25,787 nucleotides of DNA from Chara braunii (GCA_003427395.1 BFEA01000780.1:517513-543299); one strand, 5' to 3'; numbered from the stretch's first letter, positions 1 to 9,460 are shown. Made by a program: numbers and translations. The notes: a model not told the origin generated them from the sequence alone.

Positions 1-287
1 CTGTAGCCGCATTTAAAAAACGTTCAGTCCAGATGCAACCATAACGACCGTATCTGGCGGGGGCGGGGGGGGCTTCAGCTTTGTGGCCTTTCTCCCCCTT
101 CCTGCCCTCTCACCTCTGTGGGGTTCTACCTCTGTTCGGCCTCTTTCAAAGTCGAGCTGGTGGTTGGTCCAGGGATGGACAGCCTTGAGGGAGGTCAAGG
201 GTGAGGAGATGGGGGTGGTGGGTGTCGCTGGCCCACATCCCCACGCTCCCTCCCACCACCTACCTATTCCCCAGTGAGAAGATTGCA

Positions 288-295
288 TGCAGTTA

Positions 296-340
<45 letters not shown>

Positions 341-448
341 AGTTACTTTTCTACAACACAGCTTTGGACAAACAGCATTTTTATTTATTTTTTATTATTA
401 TTTTTTTTGCAGTTACTTGTCTACAACACAGCTTTGGACAAGCAGCAT
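288..448. repeat. Tandem repeat, period about 70 bp, with poly-T
   Basis: The motif TGCAGTTAC occurs at 288, 338 and 408. After the second and third copies, the sequence CTACAACACAGCTTTGGACA follows almost unchanged, and T-rich runs separate the units. This is a small tandem duplication that includes homopolymer runs. It has no coding value. Confidence 0.75.
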
Positions 449-876
449 ATTCACAGAGAAAAAAATAAGACAGAAAATGACAACAGCCTACAAGAATTCA
501 ATATAAAAAAATCATTATCATAATTGTTATTTTTATTTTCATTTTTATTTTAAAGTTGCCTCCTCCTCGTCGGGGGACGGCCATATATTTCGCTCTTCAC
601 CTCACATGTTTTTTTCAACTGGCGTTCTTCCCTGGCATGGAACATATATAATAATTTTAATTAATTTATTGAGATAATCAAGATTCTCCTCCCCCCCCCC
701 CCACCCCACCCCACCCCACAAAAAAAAAGAGAAAAGGTCAGGGACGAAGCACTGCTCATGTATCAGGTAGAAAGCCTTTCCTCGAACAGGTGGTCGGGGA
801 CCGCCAGGGGTTTTCTATTTCCATAATTTGATTTTTTATAATATAATAAATTAATGATAGATTAATCTCTGAACTC

Positions 877-934
877 GAGCTTTGAGCCACCCGTACACGG
901 CCCCAGGGAGCTTCGAGCCGCCCGTACATGGGCC
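877..934. repeat. Tandem duplication, period 31 bp
   Basis: Two adjacent units of the form GAGCTT(T/C)GAGCC(A/G)CCCGTACA start at 877 and 908. They differ at a few positions. Confidence 0.7.
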
Positions 935-1802
935 AAGGCTTGTAGAAAATCACAATTCGCAAGCCGGGAACTCCGTAGCTCTTCAGGGCTCAGGGCAACT
1001 GGGCTTCAATTGTCGGCAGCACCAGCCAAAAACTTGAAAAAAGGGGAAAAAAAAAGCGCGCCACTGGCGTGGGTCTAAAAAGCGTGGTTCTGAAAAGCTT
1101 GGCGAGTAGTGCAGCGCCTCCATGCCCCAAGTGTGCTGGCGATTTAAAACTTCGCGACTACCAAAAAAATCGCACACGCACCATGCAGCTTCAAAACCAC
1201 TCTTTGAGGGCATACCCTTGCACCAGGACCTTTCCGACTCCGCTCCGGACGTAATTGTGGTCAAATTCATCTAGGCTTGGCCGAGAAGTCGGTCACATAC
1301 ATCCACCAAACTCCTCATGTGTGGATCCCATAAGACACTCCACGCTGGACCCGTTTTCCAGCAGGTGCAGCTCCCCAACAATGGAACGGAGCCATTTGCA
1401 AACAGCGGGCGTAGAGGGGGTGTCTGCTCTTACCAGCACCCCCCCTACGCTCGAACGCGATGTTTTCTTTAAAAAAAAAAAAAAAAAAAAAAAAGGACAT
1501 TCCACTTCAGGTCTACAACCCTTACGTCTCTGAGAGACAATAGGGTAGAGGGAAACACTTCGACTGTACGACAAAACATCTCGAAAGGGAACATTTCCAA
1601 AAAGTTTGTTTCCCAAATTAAAAAGTGGGATGAATCTGGACACTTCAGGAAATCTAATACGTTTGGCTTTTGGATTCTTTTGGAAGTCTTTTTGTGTTTT
1701 TATTTGTTTATGGTTTCAAAGTTCAAACTTTCGACTTTCAAATCTTATATTTTATATTTTATTAGTGGCCATGATTGGAGATAATATCATAATAGTACTT
1801 TT

Positions 1803-2106
1803 TACCTGCATAGTACGGCGAACGTGTTTGCGCCCCTCCATGTTCGCGGGAACGCGTTCACGAACGTGGTCGGGCGGACATATACTTTTTTCATGGAAAA
1901 GAAAAAAATAAAAACAAATTCGGTTTTTTATTTTTAACTCATGTTTGGCTAAGAATTTGAGCATGAGCACAAGCCAAAAGTTGCTTGTATTGTTTTTTTT
2001 TTTTTTTTTTTTCTTGTTTTTTTTCAAATGTTCGCATTCGAAGAGTCTTGGGCGCTCGTTCTCGCTCGGGCAAACACGTTCGCGTTCGGACAATGCTATG
2101 CAGGTA
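1803..2106. mobile_element. Candidate MITE with TA flanks
   Basis: The ends are inverted repeats: TACCTGCATAG at 1803-1813 and CTATGCAGGTA at 2096-2106 are perfect complements. Further in, CGAACGTGTTTGC (1819-1831) pairs perfectly with GCAAACACGTTCG (2070-2082). The interior is AT-rich with a T-run and has no transposase. A short fold-back unit bounded by TA is what is expected of a Stowaway-like (Tc1/mariner) MITE. That family assignment is inferred from the TA and the size only, because the terminal motif is not the classic Stowaway consensus. Confidence 0.5.
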
Positions 2107-2265
2107 CTTACCATGCATAAGACTACTCGAGTAAAAACTTGCTAAAAAGACAACAACATGTTTTTTCAACAAAATATGGTAGATTAAAAAAAAAAAAAGA
2201 CTATAAAAAAAATACGACAATAGAAAGGTCTCTAGTAGCGCAATGGCAAAATACGGTACAGCACA

Positions 2266-2269
2266 AATG
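2266..2269. repeat. Left 4-bp target site duplication (aatg)
   Basis: The bases aatg directly precede the 5' LTR start (TG at 2270) and recur directly after the 3' LTR end (CA at 11089-11090). Many Ty3 elements make 5-bp duplications. A 5-bp reading (aaatg) is possible if the final A of the LTR is counted as target. Confidence 0.6.
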
Positions 2270-3197
2270 TGCGAGGCACAAGGCCTCGATAAACCCTACT
2301 GGGCTCCTATTTGCAACAGCGTCGGCCGCCCTAAGTGAAGGCAGGCCCGACGGACCTTAAGAGGCCTATTTTGGACTACTTCGCAACTGGGGAAAATTCA
2401 GGCAGTTGCGCAGCGCCAGTTGGTTGGAAGCGCCCAGGCCCTGGTTCCTTTTATCAAATGCATCTGAGGCAGGCCCTGGGCGAGATTCACAACATAGGCC
2501 CAACTGGGGCTGTGTAGGCAGTTGGGCACAGGTAACTTTTGGTGGCCCTGGGCCAATTCGTTTGGTCTGAGGCTCAGCCTCCTTGGGCCTACCGGAAGCT
2601 TCTGGGCAGAGGCCCAGCACAGCCAGGCTGCGCGCACGCAGGCTGGCCATTTTCCATATAGGAAAGGACCAGCCCACGCTGGAGGCATTCGGGCACTGGC
2701 TGCATGCTGCGCTAACGCTGGCCAGGCTCACGCGCTCACGGGCGAGCAGGAAGGAGCGGGCAGCCATAGCCAAGCTGCGCTGCTGTATGCTGGATGGGGT
2801 GCATGGTGGTCCTTGGGTGCAAGTGGCATCTGTGACTTGGGGAACGAGGTTGTGAGTGATACGAGAGACATACCTGGTGCTTGAGTCGACGGCATTGTTC
2901 GAGATCTGCTCGTACTTCGGTGAAGCTGCTGACGTCATCCGGCAGCATTGTAGAGTAGGCTAGATAGGATCTGCCATCTGTAGTCTGGGTGCCGAGCGCC
3001 AGATTGGATATCAACATTGGTTCTTCGTTGATGATGATGAGACCATTCCAGCATTGTCAATTATGAGCTCTTGGTGTGTTCTTATTTGGTGAAACTTGTG
3101 GTGCAATTCTACTTTTGGTTCGAGGTTACGACCATCTGGTCTCATGTGTATGATGCTGTTTGATTGCTGAAGTTCGCTAGCGCTCATCTTCCTTGCA
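2270..3197 (+). repeat. 5' LTR (928 bp)
   Basis: It begins TGCGAGGCACAAGGCCTCG and ends CATCTTCCTTGCA, giving TG..CA termini. It matches 10182-11090 along its whole length. It contains 21 bp near 3163-3183 that are absent from the 3' copy. I saw no clear TATA box inside it. Frames across it are not coding. Confidence 0.85.
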
Positions 3198-4474
3198 AGA
3201 TCGGAGCTGTGGTTCGGTGCGCTAATCTGGCGCTTATCTTCTGCCTAATGCGGTACATGCACGGGGTGTGTGCGGTGAGCGACCGTGCCATGGGACGTGT
3301 GTAGTGAGGAGGGCATTGATAAGGAGGCCACCCAGGTGGAGAGGGGATCGCCGGGAAGGCTGCGTGGTGTGATATTGGGTGTTTGCAGTGTGATGAGAAC
3401 TATCCGATGTGTGATTGGTGCTGAGGTGGAACGGCTGTGCAATGCTGGTTGTGCCAAAGCAGCGATTGGTCATCACAATCAACATCGGGTCATCTGGTGA
3501 GAATATCTGTGGTTTGGGGCAGCTATTTTGAGGTATATTGCACCTAACCTTAGCTACACTCTTCGACACTTCTTGAGGATGTGTGTTCTGTCTTGAGAGT
3601 CCTCTCATGTGAGGAGTCGTGTGCGCTCAACCTTGAGAGTCGTCAGCCTTCACGTGGAGCATCTGGAAGGAGAGGGCGGAGCTATCTGAAGGGCCCTGGA
3701 CGAAGCACTGGGTCACGGTCACCATGCCAACCCACCGGGAGTAGAGCACGCATGCTTTGCTGCATTGTCCTTGGTCTGCTTGCTGCGCTGTAGAGGGGTT
3801 CTGAAGGGCAAGCCAGCCCAAGGGGACAGACGAGACTGGGCGTCTGTAAATAAGCACCGTCAGGATACCTTCCATTGGCTGTGATCGTCGTCCTGTTTGC
3901 GACGTTAAAGAATTCCCGAGGACTTCGGGGACCGTCCATAAAAATGCCTCCTGATCAGCCAATCGGTCGGTGTAAGGCTCGCTGCACGCGAGGATAAAAA
4001 CAGTGCAGGGCTGGCCAGCTCAGCAGGACTCGGGGCACAGGGGTGGGCCGTGTGCACACCTTCAGACACGCACACTATCTGGATTGCTCAGGGACGTTGA
4101 CGACAAGAGACGCTCAAGAAGAATTGAGGGAGGGGTAGATTCCAGGTGATAAGATTGGGCAAGATACCATTCTGCAAACAGACCCAACAACAAACCTATT
4201 TTTATTTTGACTAGTTCGATGAACAGCCATTGACATCTGACAGACAGCATTAGTTAGAACTGTTTTCTGTTCTTGGTGCTTCTGTTTGCGGAATAGTCGA
4301 AGTAAAAACAGTTTTGTTTATAGGAATCTAAACTTACCTGTTGGACCCGAATGTATACTCTCTGACATAGCCGCCGATTATTTATTTTATTTTGTTATAA
4401 ATCGGTCTGAACATGTCACTGCGGTAGGCATCGATTGAGTGTCCTAGTGCAGGTACTCTACAGTGCTGTAGCTT
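3198..4474 (+). other. Untranslated leader between 5' LTR and gag
   Basis: This stretch is not in the 3' LTR and has no recognised gene. The bases just after the LTR (AGATCGGAGCTG) do not start with the TGG expected of a primer-binding site copied from a tRNA 3' end; a TGG occurs 14 nt further in. A TATA-like GGATAAAAACAG lies near 3992. A leader of about 1.3 kb is long, so an old nested insertion or an LTR boundary set too early are both possible. Confidence 0.5.
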
Positions 4475-4870
4475 ATGAGTGACAGGGAGGATCCAAAACC
4501 GGACAAAAGGCTCTTGCGATCGGCTAGACGCCCGATTGCCCATTTGGCATTAGGACCAGAGGGTGACAGATATCTGTTCCGCCAGCGTAGGGAGAGGCAG
4601 CAGCAGCAGAGGAGAGCTAGAGCAGCCGAGGCCAGCAGGGCGTTCGTAAGCGAAGCCGCAGCTTCAGCAGCCATGGCCACTTCTGCGCAACAGAGTTCCC
4701 AGGCTAGCAGTTCAGGATCTGTAGGGTCAACGGTCGCACAGACCCAGAGTCAGTCCACTGGCGTTATGGCACGCCAGCCAATAGTGTTGACCCCCGAAGA
4801 CGTCACCATACAGCGAGCAGCGATTTGTGAGGCACAGCTACAGCAGGCGTTAGGGGAGATTAAGGCATAG
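4475..4870 (+). pseudogene. Gag N-terminal portion (retrotransposon)
   Basis: An ATG at 4475 opens 131 codons, ending at TAG 4868-4870. The product starts MSDREDPKPD, is rich in Arg, Gln, Ala and Ser, and contains a QRRERQQQQRRARAA basic/glutamine run near residues 37-51. It lies just upstream of, and in the same orientation as, the capsid-like domain, so it is read as the low-complexity start of Gag. The frame breaks at 4868; the sequence resumes in another frame at about 4911 (READVSELEEMDLTN). The domain itself is not recognisable, so the assignment rests on position and continuity. Confidence 0.6.
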
Positions 4871-4910
4871 AAAGAGAGAATGATTAGAAGAAGAACCCAG
4901 AAGAACCCGG

Positions 4911-5156
4911 ATGCAACGGAGAGAAGCAGACGTTAGTGAGTTAGAGGAGATGGATCTGACAAACCTCAGTGGCGAGGTGAGGACCATACGGTCCGTCCTG
5001 CTAGATGTCGTAGAAATGCAGGATCACCAGACGGCCCTCCTTCAACACATTCAGCAGTGTCTGGCCGTATTGGTCGGGGGAGCGCAGGTTGCGCCATCAC
5101 CGTCCGGGCCTGGTGCCTGGCCCGCTGTACAACCTCCTCCTTTGTCCCACCGGTGA
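4911..5156 (+). pseudogene. Gag linker with coiled-coil-like segment
   Basis: This 81-codon frame has heptad-like leucine spacing (LEEMDLTNLSGEVRTIRSVL, then LQHIQQCLAVLVGG). Coiled coils that help assembly are common before the capsid of gypsy Gag proteins. The frame ends at 5156 after a Pro-rich stretch (VQPPPLSHR). The overlapping frame continues with PVTGVSPYTAPTSVQPG, so one frameshift near 5140-5156 separates it from the capsid part. It is probably not translated separately. Confidence 0.5.
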
Positions 5157-6106
5157 CTGGGGTATCCCCATATACAGCTCCAACATCGGTCCAGCCCGGT
5201 TCCCTAGGTATGCCTTTGACAGGCGGGTTCGCAACAGGTCCTAGTGTACAGATTCCTGTACAGATAGTGTTTACCGAACCTCCATCGCAGGTGGCCGTAA
5301 CCGGGCAGCCTGTAGTCTCGCAGCCTGCGCAGCCGCAGGGTTCACAGCCCCAGCAGCTAGTGCAGCCACCAGCATCACAGGGTCCACAGCCCGGATTGGT
5401 GCAGGTACCGGGACAAAGTCAATGGGTTCCAAAGACGGCCATCGCCGCTCCTAAACCCTTTACAAGGGATAAAAGGGGCGAAGACCTCGACACTTGGTTG
5501 AGGGCAGTGTCGGTCTACGTCAAGTGTAAACTTACCTTGCCGCACAATGAAGTGCTTGTGGCTGCATCCTACCTAGAGGGTAGTGCAGCAAGATGGTTGA
5601 GTGGTTTAGTACAGTTACAGGGGTACGATCATGACTTCCGCGCTTGGGCAGCCCGCCAGAAACAAGAGGACTTTCTCAAGATGGTGGAAGACAGGTGGCA
5701 TGATTCTCAGGAGGCCCAAAAAGCCACTGATGCGATCAAGACACTGCACACAAGGCAGTTCAAGTCAGTAAGGGAGGCCATTGACGCTGTAGAGCGTATG
5801 ATTTGTGTCCCTGGGGTGCGCTATGACCCCCACGTCTTACTCACCTCCTACCTGAGATGCTTTCATATGCCTCTCAGGAATCAGTTGGCTGGTGAGGCTA
5901 ACATCAACATGCACAACTTGCCTTCGTTTAGCAAGAAGGCCCTAGACCTTGAGGCAAAGATAGGGCATGGACATAATCCCACGACGGATGGTAGGAAGAA
6001 GTCACTGCCACCCAACGGAAAAGTGAAGGGCCGCATTATGTTTGTCGACAACGATGGTTCTACCATCGAGTTAGATGACAACTTCCAGAAGGGAGTAGGT
6101 TCATAG
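5157..6106 (+). pseudogene. Gag capsid domain (Retrotrans_gag type)
   Basis: The frame is open from 5057 and carries Gag-like sequence from about 5157 to a TAG at 6104-6106. A Pro/Gln-rich spacer is followed by the capsid region: FTRDKRGEDLDTWLRAVSVY, then ASYLEGSAARWLSGL, then the RQFKSVREAIDAVERM helix region. The order 'W-hydrophobic..YLEGSAARW' followed by 'F..L...F' helices is the usual retrotransposon capsid pattern. The capsid coats element RNA in virus-like particles. Downstream of the stop the same frame continues (AGGVEASGGG..) toward the zinc knuckle, so the stop interrupts one original Gag. Confidence 0.8.
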
Positions 6107-6120
6107 GCTGGCGGCGTAGA

Positions 6121-6373
6121 AGCTTCAGGGGGCGGAGTAGACGCTGTCGTAGCTCAAAAAGGTAAGGCGACCGGTAGACGCCATGGAGGTTCCCGATCTA
6201 GGAGTCAAGTTGACCCCAATGCTCCTCCATGGGAGAAAGCGGGAGCTTCAGGGGGTGGAGTAATCGTTGTCGTAGCTCAAAAAGGTAAGGCGACCGGTAG
6301 ACGCCGTGGCTGTCTCTTATACACATCTAGATGTGTATAAGAGACAGATGCTCCTCCATGGGAGAAAGCGGGT
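6121..6373 (+). repeat. Tandem duplication of about 124 bp, second copy cut by adapter
   Basis: The segment starting GCTTCAGGGGGCGGAGTAGA at about 6121 recurs from about 6245 as GCTTCAGGGGGTGGAGTAAT with a few changes. The second copy lacks about 32 bp found in copy 1 (about 6185-6217); the adapter sits exactly in its place. The duplication could be real or could come from gap-filling at the chimeric junction. Confidence 0.75.
6310..6347. other. Nextera mate-pair junction adapter (artefact)
   Basis: CTGTCTCTTATACACATCT (6310-6328) is followed at once by its exact reverse complement AGATGTGTATAAGAGACAG (6329-6347). These are the two 19-bp Tn5 mosaic ends joined head to head, the known circularisation junction of Nextera mate-pair libraries. 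Translated, it gives the contaminant strings CLLYTSRCV (plus) and YTHLDVYKRQ (minus). It is not biological sequence, and the bases on either side need not be adjacent in the genome. Confidence 0.98.
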
Positions 6374-6586
6374 CTCACTGAGGACGTGTGGAGAGATCGG
6401 CACACGCGGCAGACTTGCATTCGTTGTGGCCAATACGGCCATAACCAGTTCAAGTGTCGAAACAAGAAGGTGATCGAAAAGATCCCGCCTAGGATGGGGC
6501 AGGCGTCGGGATCCTCCACTCCCGTTGGTAGCAATGTGGCCAGCAGTTCTGGCACTGCTCCGGGAAACACATCAGGCCAGTAGGAA

Positions 6587-6972
6587 TAGTAGTTGTTCCT
6601 GCTAGGGTCGAGGTGGTGGACACACCCTCACCATCTCGAAAGGTGGCCCAAGCTACTGACTCCATCGTCGTCCCGCAAACACACTCTGACCCATCGAGCC
6701 TTTGTTCGATGAATGTGTTTGAATCATTAGAGGAGCTAGAGGAGGACTGGTCCAGATCAGACCCACTAGCTTCTTGGACGGCATTGGCAAAAGCCCCCAA
6801 GGGAGAGATGTTCTTCGACGAGGTGGTCATTGGCGGCCGCAAGGCCGGGGCCTATTATGACACTTGTTCGACTAGGAACTTCATTAGTCGCGCGTGCGTT
6901 GAGAGGCTGCGTTTACAGGGGCGAGTGCAGCGCCTGAGTCGACCAGTGGAGTCGACCTGTGCCAACAAATAG
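6587..6972 (+). pseudogene. Aspartic protease domain of pol, truncated
   Basis: The frame reads VVDTPSPSRK.. and then EMFFDEVVIGGRKAGAYYDT and CSTRNFISRACVERLRL. The pattern 'hydrophobic-DTG-S-x-N-F-I-S' marks the retropepsin-like active site, which processes Gag-Pol. Here the catalytic triplet is DTC, with Cys replacing the Gly after Asp-Thr. A TAG at 6970-6972 stops the frame shortly after; residual sequence ([20 protein letters not shown]) runs to about 7070. The second half, with the usual I-L-G-x-W-L motif, is not visible, so the domain is dead. Confidence 0.75.
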
Positions 6973-7000
6973 CCCATGGTAGTCAACGACTACCTCCAGG

Positions 7001-7634
7001 ATGTTGAGTGTTGTTTCCCGTACGCAGGATATCTTGTTACGTATATATTACCTCTCCGTGACACAGCCCCAGTTTGACTGGGACCGAAAAGTGGTCAAAC
7101 ACACTTTGGCAGGTGGAGGGACCGCCGGATTACGTAAGTTCAAAGCTAGTAGTCTGATTGAGTCCCACGGATGCACGTGTGCGGCCGCGTTCTATAATTA
7201 TTATAAGCAAAATCCGGAGGAGGCTATGTATCTAATCTATGTCTCTGCAGCAAGCAAACCGGTGAAAATGTCGTCGGAGATAGAGGGAGTAGTTGCTAAG
7301 TACCCTGATCTATTTGAAGAGCCGACAGGGATTGTTGAGAGGGAGGTCGTCCACGTGATAGAGATTATCCCAGGGTCTAGCATCCCAAAAGGTAGGATCT
7401 ATCGGATGTCTCTAGGCGAGCTTGATGAGCTTCGCCGACAACTCAAGGAACTCGTAGAAAAGGGTTGGATCCGGCCGAGTGTTTCTCCTTATGGTTCACC
7501 AGTCCTATTTGTACTGAAGAAAAAGGAAGGAACACTTGGGATGTGCATTGATTATAGGGGCCTCAATGCCATCACCGTCAAGAACAGAGAGCCCCTACCG
7601 CACATCGATGACTTGCTAGATAGAGTGCAAGGGT
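7001..7634 (+). pseudogene. Reverse transcriptase, N-terminal part
   Basis: From about 7068 the frame reads [19 protein letters not shown], the usual joint after the protease. Then come [52 protein letters not shown] and [20 protein letters not shown], ending at [10 protein letters not shown]. These are RT fingers and early palm motifs of Ty3/gypsy. The conserved K-x-D-L block that carries the first catalytic aspartate should follow, but it is missing. The reading frame changes at about 7634, where SGYHQ begins. Confidence 0.88.
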
Positions 7635-8045
7635 GTGAAGTCCGGGTACCATCAGATTGCAATCCAGCCCGAGGATCAACACAAAACCGCATTTCAAACC
7701 AGGTACGATCTGTACGAGTTTGTGGTGATGCCTTTCGGCCTTTGCAATGCTCCCGACACCTTTCAGCACGCTATGAATCGGATATTCCATGACTACTTGG
7801 ATAAGTTTGCCATCATGTACCCCAACGACATACTTATTGTCAGTAAGACTGTCGAGGAGCACGTTGCACATTTGGACAAGGTCCTTAGTCTTTTTCAACA
7901 TCACAAGTTCAAGATCAACGGTGAGACGTGCGAGTTTGGCCGCACCCGTGGCTTGTACTTGGGTCATGAGATTTCCGTGGAGGGATTGAAGCCCGATGAC
8001 GCGAAGGTGGCCAGCATTCGTGACTGGCCCATCCTCACTCTGTGA
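7635..8045 (+). pseudogene. Reverse transcriptase, palm and thumb part
   Basis: The frame reads [20 protein letters not shown], then [20 protein letters not shown], then DKFAIMYPNDILIVSKTVEE and GLYLGHEISVEGLKPDDAKV. The catalytic YxDD box is YPND, so its first aspartate is Asn. The -DL- aspartate was lost in the preceding deletion. Two of the three metal-binding residues are therefore absent. The frame stops at TGA 8043-8045, while the true continuation (VTEMRSFLG) is in a different frame from 8042. Confidence 0.9.
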
Positions 8046-8704
8046 CTGAGATGAGGTCTTTCTTAGGGACGACCGGCTACTATCGCAACTTTGTGAAGAA
8101 TTATAGCGTAGTTGTCGCCCCTTTGACTGACATGACCCGCCTTGACACCCCATGGGAGTGGACAGACAGGTGAGAGGCTGCTTTCAAATATCTGAAGCAT
8201 GTGTTGACGCATCACGAGGTCTTGAAACTTCCTCATCCTGACAAGCCTTTCGTAGTAACTACGGATGCTAGCCAATATGGCATAGGCGCCGTACTTGCGC
8301 AGCAGGAGGGGAAAAAGTTGAGGTCGGTAGAGTACATGTCCAAAAAGATGCCCTCTCATAAGTTGGCTAAGTCCACCTATGAGAAGGAACTCTATGCGAT
8401 CTTCAAGGCGCTCACCCATTGGAAACATTATCTCCTTAGGAGGTTCTTCTACGTCAGGACTGATCACCAGACCCTGAAGTGGATGAGAACCCCGCCTGTG
8501 CTCTCTGGCACTTTGAAGCGTTGGATTGAAGTCATAGAGCAGCATGACTTTGAGCCCCAGTACGTCAAGGGCGAGTACCACAAGGTTGCTGATGCGCTGT
8601 CGCGTAGACCAGATTTCTCTAGTGCGCTGATCACTGAGTTTGGGCTTGCGGACGATGTTACTCAATCTATGGTGGAAGCCTATCGCGAGGACCAGTTTGT
8701 CTGA
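8042..8704 (+). pseudogene. RT connection and RNase H domain
   Basis: The frame opens VTEMRSFLGTTGYYRNFVKN and meets TGA at 8171-8173. It then runs on in the same frame through FVVTTDASQYGIGAVLAQQE, STYEKELYAIFKALTHWKHY, YVRTDHQTLKWM and YHKVADALSRRPD. These are the four RNase H blocks with D, E, D and D in place. RNase H removes the RNA strand during reverse transcription. This is the best-preserved enzyme domain of the element, with a single in-frame stop. The frame is lost near 8700, where sequence continues as SEIIRRLATKDKATS. Confidence 0.88.
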
Positions 8705-8993
8705 GATCATACGCAGACTCGCGACGAAGGACAAAGCGACGTCTGCCGAGTTTGAATTGGTCAACGGACTGCTGTTCCTGGAGAAGGCAGGGAATGAACG
8801 TTTGTGTGTGTCAGATAGGGAGTCTTTGCATAGTTTATTTTTAGGCGAGTCTCATGATGCCACGGGACATTTTGGTTTCAAAAAGACTGCAGCCAATCTG
8901 CTGCAGCGGTTCTGGTGGCCCACGATGATGAGAGATGCGAAGCTGTACGTGGAAACTTGTCAGGTCTGTCAGAGGGACAAGCCACGTACATAG
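8701..8993 (+). pseudogene. Integrase zinc-binding (HHCC) domain
   Basis: The frame reads SEIIRRLATKD.. and LVNGLLFLEKAGNERLCV, then SHDATGHFGFKKTAANLLQR, and CQVCQRDKPRT. Paired His (HDATGH) and paired Cys (CQVC) form the HHCC zinc finger at the integrase N-terminus. A TAG at 8991-8993 ends the frame, but the next domain follows in the same frame, so this is a point nonsense change. Confidence 0.85.
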
Positions 8994-9366
8994 GCTCCTC
9001 TTGGGCTTTCGAAGCCCCTTCCGATTTCGGAAAGGCCTGGTGAAAGCCTGTCCATGGACTTCATGGATACGCTGGTCACCAGCAAGAGCGGAATGAGACA
9101 CATCTTTGTTATCGTGGATAGGTTTAGTAAGTACGCTAGGTTAGTTGCAATGCCGGAGACAGCGAAGACTGAGCATGTGATTAAGTTATTCAAAGAAAAC
9201 TGGGTTAGAGATTTTGGATTGCCAAAATCTATAGTCAGTGACCGTGATGTGTGATTCACAAGTGAACTGTGGAAAGTCGCAGCTGCAGAACAGGGAACGC
9301 AGCTGCAGATGACGTCAGGAAACCATCCCGAGGCGAATGGACAAGCAACATCAAGCCAAATCAGGT
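8994..9366 (+). pseudogene. Integrase catalytic core (DDE type), truncated
   Basis: The frame reads APLGLSKPLPISERPG, SLSMDFMDTLVTSKSGMRHI, FVIVDRFSKYARLVAMPET and PKSIVSDRDV, then TGA at 9252-9254. It goes on as FTSELWKVAAAEQGTQLQMT and SGNHPEANGQ. The three catalytic acids, D in MDFMD, D in SDRD and E in HPEANGQ, are all visible. About 15 residues expected after ANGQA are deleted at about 9340-9350, and the frame then changes to NIKPNQVDWDEKLALVARLY. Confidence 0.88.
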
Positions 9367-9460
9367 AGACTGGGATGAGAAACTTGCTCTCGTTGCCAGG
9401 CTGTACAACAACGCGGTCCACAACGCAACGGGCGTGAGCCCGAATAGTCTCTGCTATTAA
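9345..9460 (+). pseudogene. Integrase core, C-terminal remnant
   Basis: This short frame segment, SNIKPNQVDWDEKLALVARL followed by NNAVHNATGVSPNSLCY, is the conserved end of gypsy integrase cores, where W-D-E-K-L and A-T-G-x-S-P are typical. It lies in a frame different from both neighbours and ends at a TAA (9458-9460). The continuing sequence NLKPRLPLDFILLEN resumes after another frameshift. Confidence 0.8.

Larger units (their letters stand above)
1..1802. other. Non-coding, repeat-rich stretch with no recognised gene
   Basis: No open frame here resembles a protein family I know, and the longer frames run through homopolymers. Visible content is a T-run near 298-338, a C-rich tract near 691-718, an A-run near 1471-1494, and short tandem duplications (listed separately). 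A hairpin at 1409-1450 has 14-bp arms with one mismatch (GCGTAGAGGGGGTG and CACCCCCCCTACGC) and a 14-nt loop; no role is evident. Confidence 0.5.
6107..6583 (+). pseudogene. Gag nucleocapsid region with CCHC zinc knuckle
   Basis: After the capsid stop, a basic linker (AQKGKATGRRHGG) occurs twice in a tandem duplication. A sequencing adapter (6310-6347) then interrupts it and introduces a stop. From about 6352 the frame reads APPWEKAGLTEDVWRDRHTR and then TCIRCGQYGHNQFKCRNKK. This is a CX2CX4HX4C zinc knuckle (at about 6415-6456) that binds element RNA. The frame ends at 6583. The protease continues in another frame (RPVGIVVVPARVEVVDTP) from about 6570, which implies a further frameshift. Confidence 0.8.

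Noticed and set aside
2366-2938. 190-codon minus ORF inside the 5' LTR, with a shorter partner in the 3' LTR
   Set aside because: Both lie wholly inside LTR sequence, differ in length between the copies and match no known family.
6277-6570. Minus-strand ORF containing SYTHLDVYKRQ
   Set aside because: This string is the translation of the sequencing adapter.
8063-8764. 233-codon minus ORF
   Set aside because: It is antisense to the RNase H domain, whose catalytic motifs are clear on the plus strand.
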